A stretch of DNA of 58,457 nt from Rhodanobacter thiooxydans LCS2. GTDB lineage: Bacteria > Pseudomonadota > Gammaproteobacteria > Xanthomonadales > Rhodanobacteraceae. The stretch lies in the NCBI RefSeq assembly GCF_000264375.1, contig NZ_AJXW01000047.1, forward strand, positions 1 through 58,457, read 5' to 3'. Below the pieces are notes generated by a model. It made no database searches, had not been told where the DNA came from, and saw only the letters and a program-made list of their open reading frames with translations. The translations under genes were made by a program, and so were the position numbers. Position 1 is the first letter of the stretch, and each line of letters starts with the position of its first letter. Below are positions 10,123 through 17,968 of this stretch, one piece after another.

Positions 10123-10519
10123 GGCGGCGGTAGCGCCAGACGACCAGCAGCTTGGCGAGGCCGAACGTCACGAACAGGCACGGCATCACCCAGATCGCCA
10201 CTGCCCCGCCGCGCACCTGCCAACCGACATCCGCCAGCAGCAGCAGGCCGAAGCTGAAGAAGCCGAACCCGGTCGCCATGGCGGCTATCGCAAACGATTC
10301 CAGGTCGATGCGCCGCTCCAGCTCGTCCTGATCGCGCAACACCCGCACCATCGCGCGGATCGCCAGCACGATCGGCAGCAGCGGCAGCAGCGCCAGTGCC
10401 ACCCGCCACGGCAGGCCGGCGGTCTTCGGCAGCAGCAAGCCCGACAACACGATCAACACCACGTAGGCCAGCATCGCCGGGAGGAATTCGCGCAGGTAGC
10501 GTTTATGGACGGCACGCAT
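10115..10519 (-). CDS. Four-TM membrane protein, paralogue of the upstream gene
   Basis: A 134-residue membrane protein with four predicted helices (about residues 13-31, 37-58, 77-98, 103-124). The loop RVLRDQDELERRIDLESFAIA between TM2 and TM3 closely matches QRVRHGDELEQRTHLIALGAS in the next gene upstream, showing that the two are tandem paralogues. The family commonly accompanies small XRE repressors. Role unknown; it may be a sensor or antagonist for the repressor. Confidence 0.85.
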   Translation of the reverse strand: MRAVHKRYLREFLPAMLAYVVLIVLSGLLLPKTAGLPWRVALALLPLLPIVLAIRAMVRVLRDQDELERRIDLESFAIAAMATGFGFFSFGLLLLADVGWQVRGGAVAIWVMPCLFVTFGLAKLLVVWRYRRHA

Positions 10520-10551
10520 GGCAGGCTCACGTGGTGGCGGCGAACAAGGAC

Positions 10552-11172
10552 TCAGGCGTCACGGGACCGCGCGCCAGCAGCGCGGCGGCGGCGCCAATGG
10601 AGGGCGCCTTGCACCAGCACGACCAGCACCGCCGCTGCCGCCATGCCCACGAACATCCCGCTGTCGAAGGCGTCCTGACGGCGCCAGGCAAGCCACCCCA
10701 CCACGGCCACCAGGCCGGCGACCAGCAACAGGCGCCAGCGCAGCGCCATGCCGGCATCGTCGCCGGCGCAGGTCGGTTCGTTGCCGTAGTGGCGCACCAC
10801 CCACCATCGCGCCACTTGATAGCCGACCACCATGAGCGGAAATACCCAGAGCAGGATCGAGCCATCCAGCGGCACGACACCCGCCGCCGCCAGGAAGCCG
10901 CCGACCAGGCTGGCCACGCCCACGACGGCCGTGGATGCCCCCAGCGCGATCAGGTGCGTGCGCTGCTCCAGCTCGTCGCCGTGCCGCACCCGCTGCGCCA
11001 TCTGCCAGATCACGTAGAACACCGGCAGCGTCGGCAGCAGTGCCAGCACGACCCGCAGCGGCAGGCTGGCGGCGCCGCGAACGAGCGGCCACGCCAGCAG
11101 CAGCACCACGACATACAGCACCATCGCCAGCGCCACCCGGCTCCGGTAACGCCCTTCGGTAAAACGCGCCAT
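10552..11172 (-). CDS. Membrane protein, first gene of the XRE/NatAB operon
   Basis: A 206-residue protein with about six TMs. The first 135 residues parallel the neighbouring 134-residue protein, including an ESYRS/VLYVVVLLL start, a DELEQR motif between TM2 and TM3, and a final RWWVVRHYG. An extra C-terminal part adds two helices and ends in a basic RRRRAAGARSRDA tail. It lies 32 bp ahead of its paralogue. A promoter and operator-like palindromes lie directly upstream. Function unknown. Confidence 0.82.
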   Translation of the reverse strand: MARFTEGRYRSRVALAMVLYVVVLLLAWPLVRGAASLPLRVVLALLPTLPVFYVIWQMAQRVRHGDELEQRTHLIALGASTAVVGVASLVGGFLAAAGVVPLDGSILLWVFPLMVVGYQVARWWVVRHYGNEPTCAGDDAGMALRWRLLLVAGLVAVVGWLAWRRQDAFDSGMFVGMAAAAVLVVLVQGALHWRRRRAAGARSRDA

Positions 11173-11242
11173 GCCGCCGTCCTCACCGGTGATTCCAGAT
11201 GACCGCCGGCGCCCCTGCGCGCATGGCGATCCCCCGCTGTCA

Positions 11243-11260
11243 TGTCAAGCGAGCTTGACA
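11243..11260. promoter_or_regulatory. Perfect palindromic operator TGTCAAGC-GA-GCTTGACA
   Basis: An 18-bp perfect inverted repeat (8-bp arms, 2-bp centre) located where the minus-strand transcript of the XRE operon would start. A near copy lies at 11290-11307. Together they fit a repressor that covers the promoter. The small XRE protein of the same operon is the obvious candidate. Confidence 0.6.
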
Positions 11261-11265
11261 ATTGC

Positions 11266-11295
11266 AGGTTAGACAACCTTCCCGGCAAATGTCAA
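11266..11295 (-). promoter_or_regulatory. Sigma-70-type promoter of the XRE/NatAB operon
   Basis: On the minus strand a perfect -35 TTGACA (11295-11290) is followed after 18 bp by TAACCT (11271-11266). The -35 is embedded in the operator-like site 11290-11307, and the predicted start falls in or beside the palindrome at 11243-11260. The -10 is weak, as expected for a regulated promoter. Confidence 0.5.
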
Positions 11296-11307
11296 GGACG
11301 CTTTACA
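11290..11307. promoter_or_regulatory. Second operator-like site TGTCAAGG-AC-GCTTTACA
   Basis: It matches the palindrome at 11243-11260 at 14 of 18 positions and retains the TGTCA-N8-T(G/T)ACA layout. It overlaps the -35 of the minus-strand promoter. The centres of the two sites are 47 bp apart, between four and five helical turns. Confidence 0.5.
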
Positions 11308-11405
11308 AGACGGCCCCAGCCGATGCGCAAACGGTCGCGAAATGTGAAAACGGGATGATGACTGCGTATTGAATAAGTGACATAGTTCGCAGTTTGAGGT
11401 GCCGA

Positions 11406-11430
11406 TTTTTGTCAGGGAAGACTGACAAAA
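11406..11430. promoter_or_regulatory. Palindrome TTTTGTCAG-N6-CTGACAAAA upstream of the pilus operon
   Basis: Nine-base perfect arms (11407-11415 region and 11422-11430) separated by six bases. The core again reads TGTCA-N8-TGACA (11410-11427). It lies about 110-130 bp upstream of the predicted sigma-54 transcription start of the pilus operon, a typical place for an enhancer-binding-protein site. It could instead be a third target of the XRE repressor. Confidence 0.5.
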
Positions 11431-11511
11431 CACGCGGAATCCTTGCCCAGCCTCAAATTCCGCCTTCTCGCGAGCGGCCTGGTGCCTGACGTAACCGTTT
11501 ACATGCCGATA

Positions 11512-11528
11512 TTGGCATGCCGTTTGCT
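11512..11528 (+). promoter_or_regulatory. Sigma-54 (-24/-12) promoter of the Csu-type pilus operon
   Basis: The sequence TTGGCATGCCGTTTGCT matches the RpoN consensus YTGGCACGRNNNTTGCW at all but two defined positions, with the required GG-N10-GC spacing. Transcription would begin near 11538, leaving a leader of about 37 bases before the pilin ATG. The GGCATG also forms the right arm of a short palindrome (11502-11519). Confidence 0.65.
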
Positions 11529-11574
11529 TTAAGGCCCTGCGCCAGTCCATCAAATCCACCCGGAGAGAATCGTC

Positions 11575-12099
11575 ATGATGTTCAAGAAAACCCTGCTCGC
11601 CGCCGCCGTATTCGCTCTGGGCGGTTTTGTCTTCCCCGCCGGTGCCGCCACCAATCCGGCCACCAGCACCTTCCAGGTCAAGCTGAAGATCAACAAGGCC
11701 TGTACCGTCTCCACGGGCGCCGCGCTGGACTTCGGCAGCACCGACGCCAACTCGACCGGCGACCTCACCACGTCCGCCAGCAATATCAACGTCACCTGCT
11801 CGAAGAAGACCGCCTACAGCGTCGACCTGACGCCGACTTCCAACAGCGCTGACGGCACAGGTTCCATGAAGGGCGGCATCGTTGGCAACACCGACACCAT
11901 CGCCTACGCGCTGTATCAGGACAGCGGCGACACCACCGCCTGGGGCAACGGCGCCAACACGCTGAGCGCCACCAACGGCCTCGTCGTCGGCAACGGCACG
12001 GCGCAGAACTACACCGTTTACGGCAAGGTGCTGGGCACCAACCTGAACGTCCAGCCCGATACCTACACCGACACCGTCACTGTCAGCGTGGCTTACTGA
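11575..12099 (+). CDS. Major pilin subunit, spore coat U domain (CsuA/B-like)
   Basis: A 174-residue secreted pilin. A signal peptide (to about residue 24, FPAGAAT) precedes one SCPU domain with the N-terminal donor-strand region STFQVKLKINKACTV, a paired cysteine in NVTCSKKT, and the family ending YTDTVTVSVAY. It would be secreted via the chaperone at 12104 and polymerised by the usher. A good SD (GGAGAG) precedes ATG 11575; ATG 11578 is an alternative. The low cysteine count and high Thr/Ser/Asn content are normal for these pilins. Confidence 0.9.
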   Translation: MMFKKTLLAAAVFALGGFVFPAGAATNPATSTFQVKLKINKACTVSTGAALDFGSTDANSTGDLTTSASNINVTCSKKTAYSVDLTPTSNSADGTGSMKGGIVGNTDTIAYALYQDSGDTTAWGNGANTLSATNGLVVGNGTAQNYTVYGKVLGTNLNVQPDTYTDTVTVSVAY

Positions 12100-12103
12100 G
12101 TCG

Positions 12104-12847
12104 ATGATCAATCGCCCGCTGTGCAGGCTGCTGCTGTGCGCCGGCCTGGCCTTGGTCGGTGCCGGCGCGTGGGCCAGTGGTCTGCAGGTTGCGCCGGTTT
12201 CGCTGACCTTGCAGCCCACGCAGCATGCCGACGGACTGTGGCTCAGCAATACCGGCACCGACCAGATACACGCGCAGGTGCGCGTGTATCGCTGGACACA
12301 GGTCAATGGTGCGGACCAACTGACGCCCTCGCAGGAGCTGGTGATCAGCCCACCGATGCTTGGTATTCAGCCGGGCGGCCGGCAGCTGATCCGGGTGATC
12401 CGGATCGGTGCGCCGCCCTCCGGCAACGGCGCCGTGGAAGCCGCCTATCGTCTGGCCATCGATGAACTGCCGGTGCACACACCGGGCAAGCGCGGCTTGC
12501 AGTTCGTGTTGCATTATTCGGTGCCGGTGTTCGTGGAGCCTCAGGGCGAGGCGGCCGCAACGGTCAACCTGCACTGGCAGCTGCAGCGTGATGGCGACCA
12601 CATGACACTGATGGTGTCCAACACCGGCACCGGCCACGCGCAGCTGGCCGAACTCATCTACGTAAGTGACAAGGGCAAGCGCACGACCATCGCCGGCGGC
12701 CTGCTGGGCTATGTCCTTCCCGGCGCCACCATGCGCTGGCCGCTCAAGCAGCCGGCTTCGGTCTTCACCGAAAACGGCACGTTGGAGGCAGCGATCAATG
12801 GCGCGCAGGCCACGCAAACGCTCTCGCTGGCCGATCGCGCTCGCTGA
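12104..12847 (+). CDS. Periplasmic pilus chaperone (CsuC-like, PapD superfamily)
   Basis: A 247-residue chaperone. Residues 1-24 are a signal peptide ending GAWAS. The first Ig-like domain has LQVAPVSLTLQP and the pattern VSPVEAI-type equivalent ISPPMLGIQPGGRQLIRVIR, which carries the subunit-anchoring basic residues. The second domain includes LHWQLQRDGDHMTLMVSNTGTGHAQL. It starts four bases after the pilin stop. The 3' end overlaps the usher start by 50 bp. It caps pilin and tip subunits in the periplasm and delivers them to the usher. Confidence 0.92.
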   Translation: MINRPLCRLLLCAGLALVGAGAWASGLQVAPVSLTLQPTQHADGLWLSNTGTDQIHAQVRVYRWTQVNGADQLTPSQELVISPPMLGIQPGGRQLIRVIRIGAPPSGNGAVEAAYRLAIDELPVHTPGKRGLQFVLHYSVPVFVEPQGEAAATVNLHWQLQRDGDHMTLMVSNTGTGHAQLAELIYVSDKGKRTTIAGGLLGYVLPGATMRWPLKQPASVFTENGTLEAAINGAQATQTLSLADRAR

Positions 12848-15206
12848 GTCGCTACTGCTGCCCTGCCTGCTGGCCATCGCCACGCGCGCGACGGCGGCAG
12901 ACGCGGTCCGCAGCCCCGACAGCGTGGACGGCTCGGCCCTGGCGGCCGATCCGGTCGGTGCGATGGCCACCATCGACGCCACCGATCTGTACCTCGACCT
13001 GATCATCAACGGCACCGAGCGGGGGCTGGTGCATCTCGGCTACCGCGACGGCACGCTGTGGGCCACGCGGGCGACGCTGCAGCAGCTGGGTTTCATGCTG
13101 CCGACGGACAGCCCCGATCCCGTCCGCCTGGACAGCTTGCCGGGCGTACAGGTGCGCTATGACGCTGAACAACAGTCCGCGACCTTGACCGTGCCGCTAA
13201 AGCTGTTGCACCTGTCCACCAGCGTGCTCAACGCACAGAGCGCCCCGGTTCCCCACGCCAACGCCTCGCCCGGCGCGCTGCTCAACTACGACATCTACGC
13301 CACGCGCGACACCCAGGGCAGCGCCAGCGCGAGCGCGTACACGGAACTGCGCGTGTTCGGAGGCCCCGGCACGCTGAGCAGCACCGGGCTTTCGCAGACC
13401 AGCCGTACGAATGGCGACTGGCATGGCCGCTCGGTTCGCCTGGATACGACCTGGAGCATGTCGTTCCCAGAACGGATGCTCACCATGGATGTGGGCGACA
13501 CGCTGACCGGCGCCACCGCGTGGTCGCGTCCGACCCGCATCGGCGGCGTGCAGATCGGCACCAACTTCGCGCTGCAGCCTTACCGCGTCACCGCGCCGCT
13601 GCCGCAATTCCTCGGTCAGGCCACGCTGCCCTCGCAGGTGGAGCTCTACGTCAACGGCATGAAGCAGTACAGCGGCCAGGTGCCGGTCGGCCCGTTCCAG
13701 CTCAACGCGGTACCGGGCATCAGCGGCGCCGGCAATGCCCAGCTGGTGTTGACCGACGCGCTGGGCCGCGTCTCCACGGTGGACTTCTCGCTGTACAACA
13801 CCCAGCAGCTGCTGCAGAGAGGGCTGACCGATTGGTCGGCCGGGTTTGGCTTCGTGCGCGAGGATTACGGCCTGCGGTCGTTCTCCTACGGCCGCGACCC
13901 GATGGCCAGCGGCAGCTGGCGCCGCGGCCTCACCGACCAGTTCACCGCCAGTGCCCACGCCGAGGTCACGCAAGGTTTGGCCAATGCCGGTGTCGGCGGC
14001 GATTGGCTGCTCGGCCATGCGGGCATCGTGTCCGGCTCGGTGGCGCGCAGCCAGCATGGCGGGCTCGACGGCTCGCAGCTGAGTCTCGGCTACCAGTGGA
14101 TCAACAGCCGCTTCAACTTCGGCGTGCAGGGTACCCGCAGCAGCAGCGGCTACCGCGACGTGGCCGCGCTGTACGGCAGTCCGTCGCCGCGGTTGAGCGC
14201 CAGCGCGCAGGCCGGCATGAGCACCGATGGTTTCGGCAACTTCGGCGTCAGCTATGTGCACCTGCGCTACCTGGAACAGACCAGCCGCTACGCCAGCGGC
14301 TACTGGTACAAGTCGCTCGGTCGCAGCGCCTCGATCAGCCTGAACCTCAACCAGAACCTGGACGTGTCGCGCGACCGCAGCGTGTTCCTGAGCTTCAGCC
14401 TGACCTTCGATGCGCGGACCTACATGAGCGCCGGCGTGCAGCGTCAAGGCAACCGCAACCTGTTCGATGCCAGCATTTCCCGCTCGCTGCCCACCGACGG
14501 CGGGTTCGGCTGGCGCGCGCAAACGCAACAGGGCGACGGCAGCCACGGCGGCCTGGCCGAACTGGATTACCTGGGCCGCTACGGTCAGGCGCAGGCCGGC
14601 CTCATGAATTTCGGCGGGAGCAGCAGCGCCTATGCCGGCGCCAACGGTGCGCTGGTGCTGATGGGCGGCCACGCGTTCGCTGCGCGCAGCATCTACAACG
14701 GCTTCGCGCTGGTCTCCACCGATGGCATCCCCGACGTGCCGGTGAAGCTGGAGAACAATCTGGTCGGCCATACCGACCGGCAAGGCCTGCTGCTGGTGAC
14801 ACCGCTCAATGCGTACCAGAACAACAAACTCAGCATCGACCCGATGCAGTTGCCGGCCGACGTGCGCATCGGCCACGTGGACACCAACGCCACGCCCGTC
14901 GACCGCGCCGGCACCCTGGTGAGCTTCGGCATCACCCCGGTGCGCGCGGCCTCGGTGCTGCTGCGCGACGACGCGGGCAAGCCGCTGCCGCTGGGCAGCC
15001 AGGTGCGCCTGCGCGGCCAGGCCGGCGACCCGGCGCTGGTCGGCTTCGACGGCGCGGTATACCTGGACACGCTGGACAGGCACAACGTGCTGGAGGTCAG
15101 CCTGCCCGAAGGCGGCACCTGCAACACCGGATTCGACTATCGCAGGCAGGGTGACGGCATCCCGCAGATCGGGCCGCTTACCTGCACCAAGAAGGGGGCG
15201 CCATGA
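12798..15206 (+). CDS. Outer-membrane fimbrial usher (CsuD-like)
   Basis: An 802-residue usher. The start at 12798 is set by GGAGG nine bases upstream and gives a proper signal peptide (MARRPRKRSRW then a hydrophobic core to ATRATAAD). The N-terminal chaperone-binding domain has LYLDLIINGTERGLV, followed by the beta-barrel with plug (YVNGMKQYSGQVPVGPFQL) and C-terminal domains ending in a Cys pair (EGGTCNTGF and GPLTCTKK). It secretes and assembles the pilus. The stop overlaps the tip-adhesin start (ATGA). Confidence 0.93.
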   Translation: MARRPRKRSRWPIALAESLLLPCLLAIATRATAADAVRSPDSVDGSALAADPVGAMATIDATDLYLDLIINGTERGLVHLGYRDGTLWATRATLQQLGFMLPTDSPDPVRLDSLPGVQVRYDAEQQSATLTVPLKLLHLSTSVLNAQSAPVPHANASPGALLNYDIYATRDTQGSASASAYTELRVFGGPGTLSSTGLSQTSRTNGDWHGRSVRLDTTWSMSFPERMLTMDVGDTLTGATAWSRPTRIGGVQIGTNFALQPYRVTAPLPQFLGQATLPSQVELYVNGMKQYSGQVPVGPFQLNAVPGISGAGNAQLVLTDALGRVSTVDFSLYNTQQLLQRGLTDWSAGFGFVREDYGLRSFSYGRDPMASGSWRRGLTDQFTASAHAEVTQGLANAGVGGDWLLGHAGIVSGSVARSQHGGLDGSQLSLGYQWINSRFNFGVQGTRSSSGYRDVAALYGSPSPRLSASAQAGMSTDGFGNFGVSYVHLRYLEQTSRYASGYWYKSLGRSASISLNLNQNLDVSRDRSVFLSFSLTFDARTYMSAGVQRQGNRNLFDASISRSLPTDGGFGWRAQTQQGDGSHGGLAELDYLGRYGQAQAGLMNFGGSSSAYAGANGALVLMGGHAFAARSIYNGFALVSTDGIPDVPVKLENNLVGHTDRQGLLLVTPLNAYQNNKLSIDPMQLPADVRIGHVDTNATPVDRAGTLVSFGITPVRAASVLLRDDAGKPLPLGSQVRLRGQAGDPALVGFDGAVYLDTLDRHNVLEVSLPEGGTCNTGFDYRRQGDGIPQIGPLTCTKKGAP

Positions 15207-16237
15207 ACCGTCGCATCCATATCTACCTGTGGTTGGGCGCGCTGTTCGTCGCCTGCCAGTGGCTGGCTCCCGCCAGCATGAGGCCATTGCGCACCACGCT
15301 GGCCAGCGTGCCCGACATCACTTGCACTGCGATCACGACCAGCATCAATTTCGGCAACGCCGACCCGACCCTCGGCCTTACCTACCTTTCGAACTTGAAC
15401 AGCGACGTCAACCTGAATACCACGGGTTTCCTGACCTACTACTGCACGAACGCCTCATCGGCTTCGCAAAACATCGACGTGTGCATAAGTATCAGCAATC
15501 CCGGGGGTTCCAGTCAGCGATCCATGAGCGGACCGAAAAACGGCTCGCTCGATTATCAACTCTACAAAGATGCCGGCAAAACCCAGACTTGGGGCAGCAA
15601 CACGTCCAGCAAATGGGGCACGCCTTACATCGGCACCGTGGCAGTGCCTGCCAATGGCACATCAGCTCCCATCACGCTACCGATCTACGCCGCCATCGAC
15701 AGTAGCCAAGGCATCAGCTGGACAACAAAGAAGACCGGCCCATACAGCGCTACTTACGGCAACAGCGACGTAGCCTTCGACACCGGACCGGCGAACACTG
15801 GCTGCAACAACGCTTCGGGTGGAGGCACCATCAGCGGTTTCCAGGTATTGGCCAACTTGGTTCCGACTTGCCAAGTCGCCACCAATCCCCTGGATTTCGG
15901 CGGACTCGACGGTGACCCCAGCAATGCAACCGCCACCACCACGCTTACGGTCAGTTGCGTGAGCGAGATCGGCTATCGCGTCGGCCTGGACAATGGCAAG
16001 AATTGGGATGGCACCACCCGACGCATGCGCGGTGGCCCCACGCACAGCGACTACGTTCCGTACCAGCTGTACCGCGGAAACTGCAGTACGGAGTGGGGTA
16101 ATACCGACGGCACCGATACGCAAACCGGCACCCAGCCGTCGCAGATGTTTACCGTGTGCGGCAAGATTCCGCCCGGTCAAGGCTCTGCGACGCCTGGCGA
16201 CTATTTCGACGCTGTCACGGTGTACGTTTACTACTGA
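15203..16237 (+). CDS. Tip adhesin subunit with two spore coat U domains (CsuE-like)
   Basis: A 344-residue protein with an N-terminal membrane/signal segment (about residues 8-23) and two SCPU domains: one from residue about 35 to 195, the second from about 210 to the end, closing with GDYFDAVTVYVYY. Two-domain subunits of archaic chaperone-usher pili sit at the tip and mediate adhesion to surfaces. It is translationally coupled to the usher and is the last gene of the operon. The DNA of the first domain is less GC-rich than the surrounding genes, compatible with rapid diversification. Confidence 0.87.
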   Translation: MNRRIHIYLWLGALFVACQWLAPASMRPLRTTLASVPDITCTAITTSINFGNADPTLGLTYLSNLNSDVNLNTTGFLTYYCTNASSASQNIDVCISISNPGGSSQRSMSGPKNGSLDYQLYKDAGKTQTWGSNTSSKWGTPYIGTVAVPANGTSAPITLPIYAAIDSSQGISWTTKKTGPYSATYGNSDVAFDTGPANTGCNNASGGGTISGFQVLANLVPTCQVATNPLDFGGLDGDPSNATATTTLTVSCVSEIGYRVGLDNGKNWDGTTRRMRGGPTHSDYVPYQLYRGNCSTEWGNTDGTDTQTGTQPSQMFTVCGKIPPGQGSATPGDYFDAVTVYVYY

Positions 16238-16267
16238 CGGATACTCGGCAAATCTCATTCGCGCTCG

Positions 16268-16819
16268 TCAATAGACCACGCGTACCACCGCCGTATCCTC
16301 GTAATCGCCCGTCGGGACCTTCTGCCCAGCGGGCACCGAGCCCGAAACGGCCAGGTGAATCGCCGTGGGGCCAAGCCCCTTGACATGGATCGCCTCGCCA
16401 GCCGGCCAGAGGTTGCCGTTCGCGCGCAGTTCGTAAGCCATGCGGACGCCGGACTGGCTGCGCATGGTGCGGTCGCCCTCGAGATAGACGGCGGCGGGCG
16501 TACCCCGCGCACACGTCACATCAATGGAGCCGGGCGATGCCGTGCCCGTGGCCGCACCGCCCGTGGTGTAGGGCGCCAGGGTCAGCGGCTGGGTTTGCAC
16601 GCTGCACGAGGCCACCACGGTCACCGAGATCCGGAAGCTGGCCGTAGCCTGGCCGGCGACGGAAGGAAACGAGACCAGGGCGATGGCTGCCAGAAAAGTG
16701 GAAAGCAGCATCGGGACCAGCGCTCTCGACCCGCCAGCCCGTCCGCCGCGACCGAATGCGCGATGGATGGCTTCCCGGCAACGGCGACGCCCCGCCCACA
16801 AACCGACTGACCATTTCAT
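16268..16819 (-). CDS. Extra spore coat U domain pilin-like protein
   Basis: A 183-residue protein, convergent with the pilus operon (30-bp gap). ATG 16819 is chosen because GGAGAGG lies nine bases upstream; an in-frame ATG at 16849 has no such site. A long basic N-terminus precedes the signal core (LVPMLLSTFLAAIALVSF) and cleavage after SVAGQA. The SCPU domain has ISVTVVASCSVQT, IDVTCARGT and the ending DTAVVRVVY. It could be a minor pilin or a subunit for a separate control state. A CRP-like site lies 103 bp upstream. Confidence 0.85.
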   Translation of the reverse strand: MKWSVGLWAGRRRCREAIHRAFGRGGRAGGSRALVPMLLSTFLAAIALVSFPSVAGQATASFRISVTVVASCSVQTQPLTLAPYTTGGAATGTASPGSIDVTCARGTPAAVYLEGDRTMRSQSGVRMAYELRANGNLWPAGEAIHVKGLGPTAIHLAVSGSVPAGQKVPTGDYEDTAVVRVVY

Positions 16820-16921
16820 TCCGTTCACCTCTCCAGGTGCCCCGGCCATGACGGGGTTCCTTGAGTGGCTTTCGGCGCGCTCCGCCCGAGCTTTACCGGC
16901 TTGAGCCCGCCGACGCCGGAA

Positions 16922-16941
16922 AACGTGACGTGGGTCACGTT
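16922..16941. promoter_or_regulatory. Palindrome AACGTGAC-GTGG-GTCACGTT, CRP/Clp-like site
   Basis: A 20-bp perfect inverted repeat with 8-bp arms. Its core reads CGTGA-N6-TCACG, eight of ten matches to the CRP-family consensus TGTGA-N6-TCACA used by Clp in Xanthomonadaceae. It lies 103 bp upstream of the minus-strand SCPU gene. The rest of 16942-17112 shows no gene. Confidence 0.45.
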
Positions 16942-17112
16942 AATGGCGGGTCGGGGCCGAACTTCGCCGCAGCCACCTGTCGCATCGTCGATTTACCCTG
17001 CGCCGCGTGATCTGCGCGTGAGGTGACGCGCGCAGGAAACACCGCCGGCGGCCTACCCCCATGGCGTGGGGTCGGGCCAGACGTCATATCGGCGCGAAAG
17101 CGGCGAGCTTTA

Positions 17113-17874
17113 TCAACGCGAGGAGACGTACTTCTCGCGGCGGATCTGCGGCACCGGCAGGCCGGATTCCTTCAGCACGTTGAAGGCGGCGTCGACCATG
17201 TTGGGGTTGCCGCACAGGTAGGCGATGTCGCGGTCGGCATGCGGGGCCAGTTCGGCCAGCACGTTCTGCACGTAGCCGTAGCGATCGGTGGGGCGGGGCA
17301 GCACGCGGGCCTCGCGGCTGAGACAGGCATGGAAGGCGAAGCCGGGGTGGGTGCGGGCGAACGCCTCGAACTCCTCGCCGTAGAGCAGCTCGCCCTCGTT
17401 GCGTGCGCCGTACAGCAGCACCACGTCGCGGCCGCCCTGCGCCAGCAGCTTCTCGATCTGCAGCAGCATGGCGCGGTAGGGGGTGACGCCGGTGCCGGTG
17501 GCCAGCAGCAGGTAGCGCGGGTGGGTGTCGGCCTCCTGCAGGCAGAAGCGGCCGTAAGGGCCGCTGGCATCGATCACCCCGCCGACCGGCAGCTCGCCGA
17601 GCAGCTGGGTGGCGGCGCCCCCGTCGACGTAGCTCACCGCGATCTCGATGCGCCCGACGGTCACGGACGCGCCCGGCGAGCTGCTGTCGCCGGTGGTGGC
17701 GATCGAATAGCTGCGCTTGGTTGCCGTGCCGTCGTCGTAGTGGAAATGCACCTGCAGGAACTGCCCAGGCTGGAACACCAATGGCTGGCCGTCGACGCGC
17801 TCGAACACCATGTGGCGCACCGCGGGCGCGAGCATGCGGCTGTCGACGAGACGGAGCTGGAAGTGGTCGGCCAT
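17113..17874 (-). CDS. fpr: Ferredoxin/flavodoxin-NADP+ reductase
   Basis: A 253-residue flavoprotein. The FAD domain has PGQFLQVHF and the RSYSIAT motif; the NADP domain has LLLATGTGVTPYRAM, LYGARNEGEL and the late CGNPNMVDAAF. Length and motifs match bacterial Fpr enzymes, which pass electrons between NADPH and ferredoxin or flavodoxin and help in oxidative stress and iron-sulfur repair. The C-terminus (REKYVSSR) lacks the terminal aromatic of E. coli Fpr. It is divergent from the yadG-like gene, 94 bp apart. Confidence 0.88.
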   Translation of the reverse strand: MADHFQLRLVDSRMLAPAVRHMVFERVDGQPLVFQPGQFLQVHFHYDDGTATKRSYSIATTGDSSSPGASVTVGRIEIAVSYVDGGAATQLLGELPVGGVIDASGPYGRFCLQEADTHPRYLLLATGTGVTPYRAMLLQIEKLLAQGGRDVVLLYGARNEGELLYGEEFEAFARTHPGFAFHACLSREARVLPRPTDRYGYVQNVLAELAPHADRDIAYLCGNPNMVDAAFNVLKESGLPVPQIRREKYVSSR

Positions 17875-17928
17875 GGGGCGGGTTCCGGAAACGGTGTGTG
17901 CCGTCCGGCAGGGCCGGACGACGGGACG

Positions 17929-17950
17929 TAGCCCGCTATAATAAGGGCTA
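17929..17950 (+). promoter_or_regulatory. TATAAT -10 box inside inverted repeat TAGCCC-N10-GGGCTA
   Basis: A perfect TATAAT at 17937-17942 sits between 6-bp inverted arms at 17929-17934 and 17945-17950. No good -35 is seen. Transcription would start near 17949, just before the ATG at 17969. The arms may be an operator. Confidence 0.45.
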
Positions 17951-17968
17951 ACCCCCTCGGTGCAGCCC

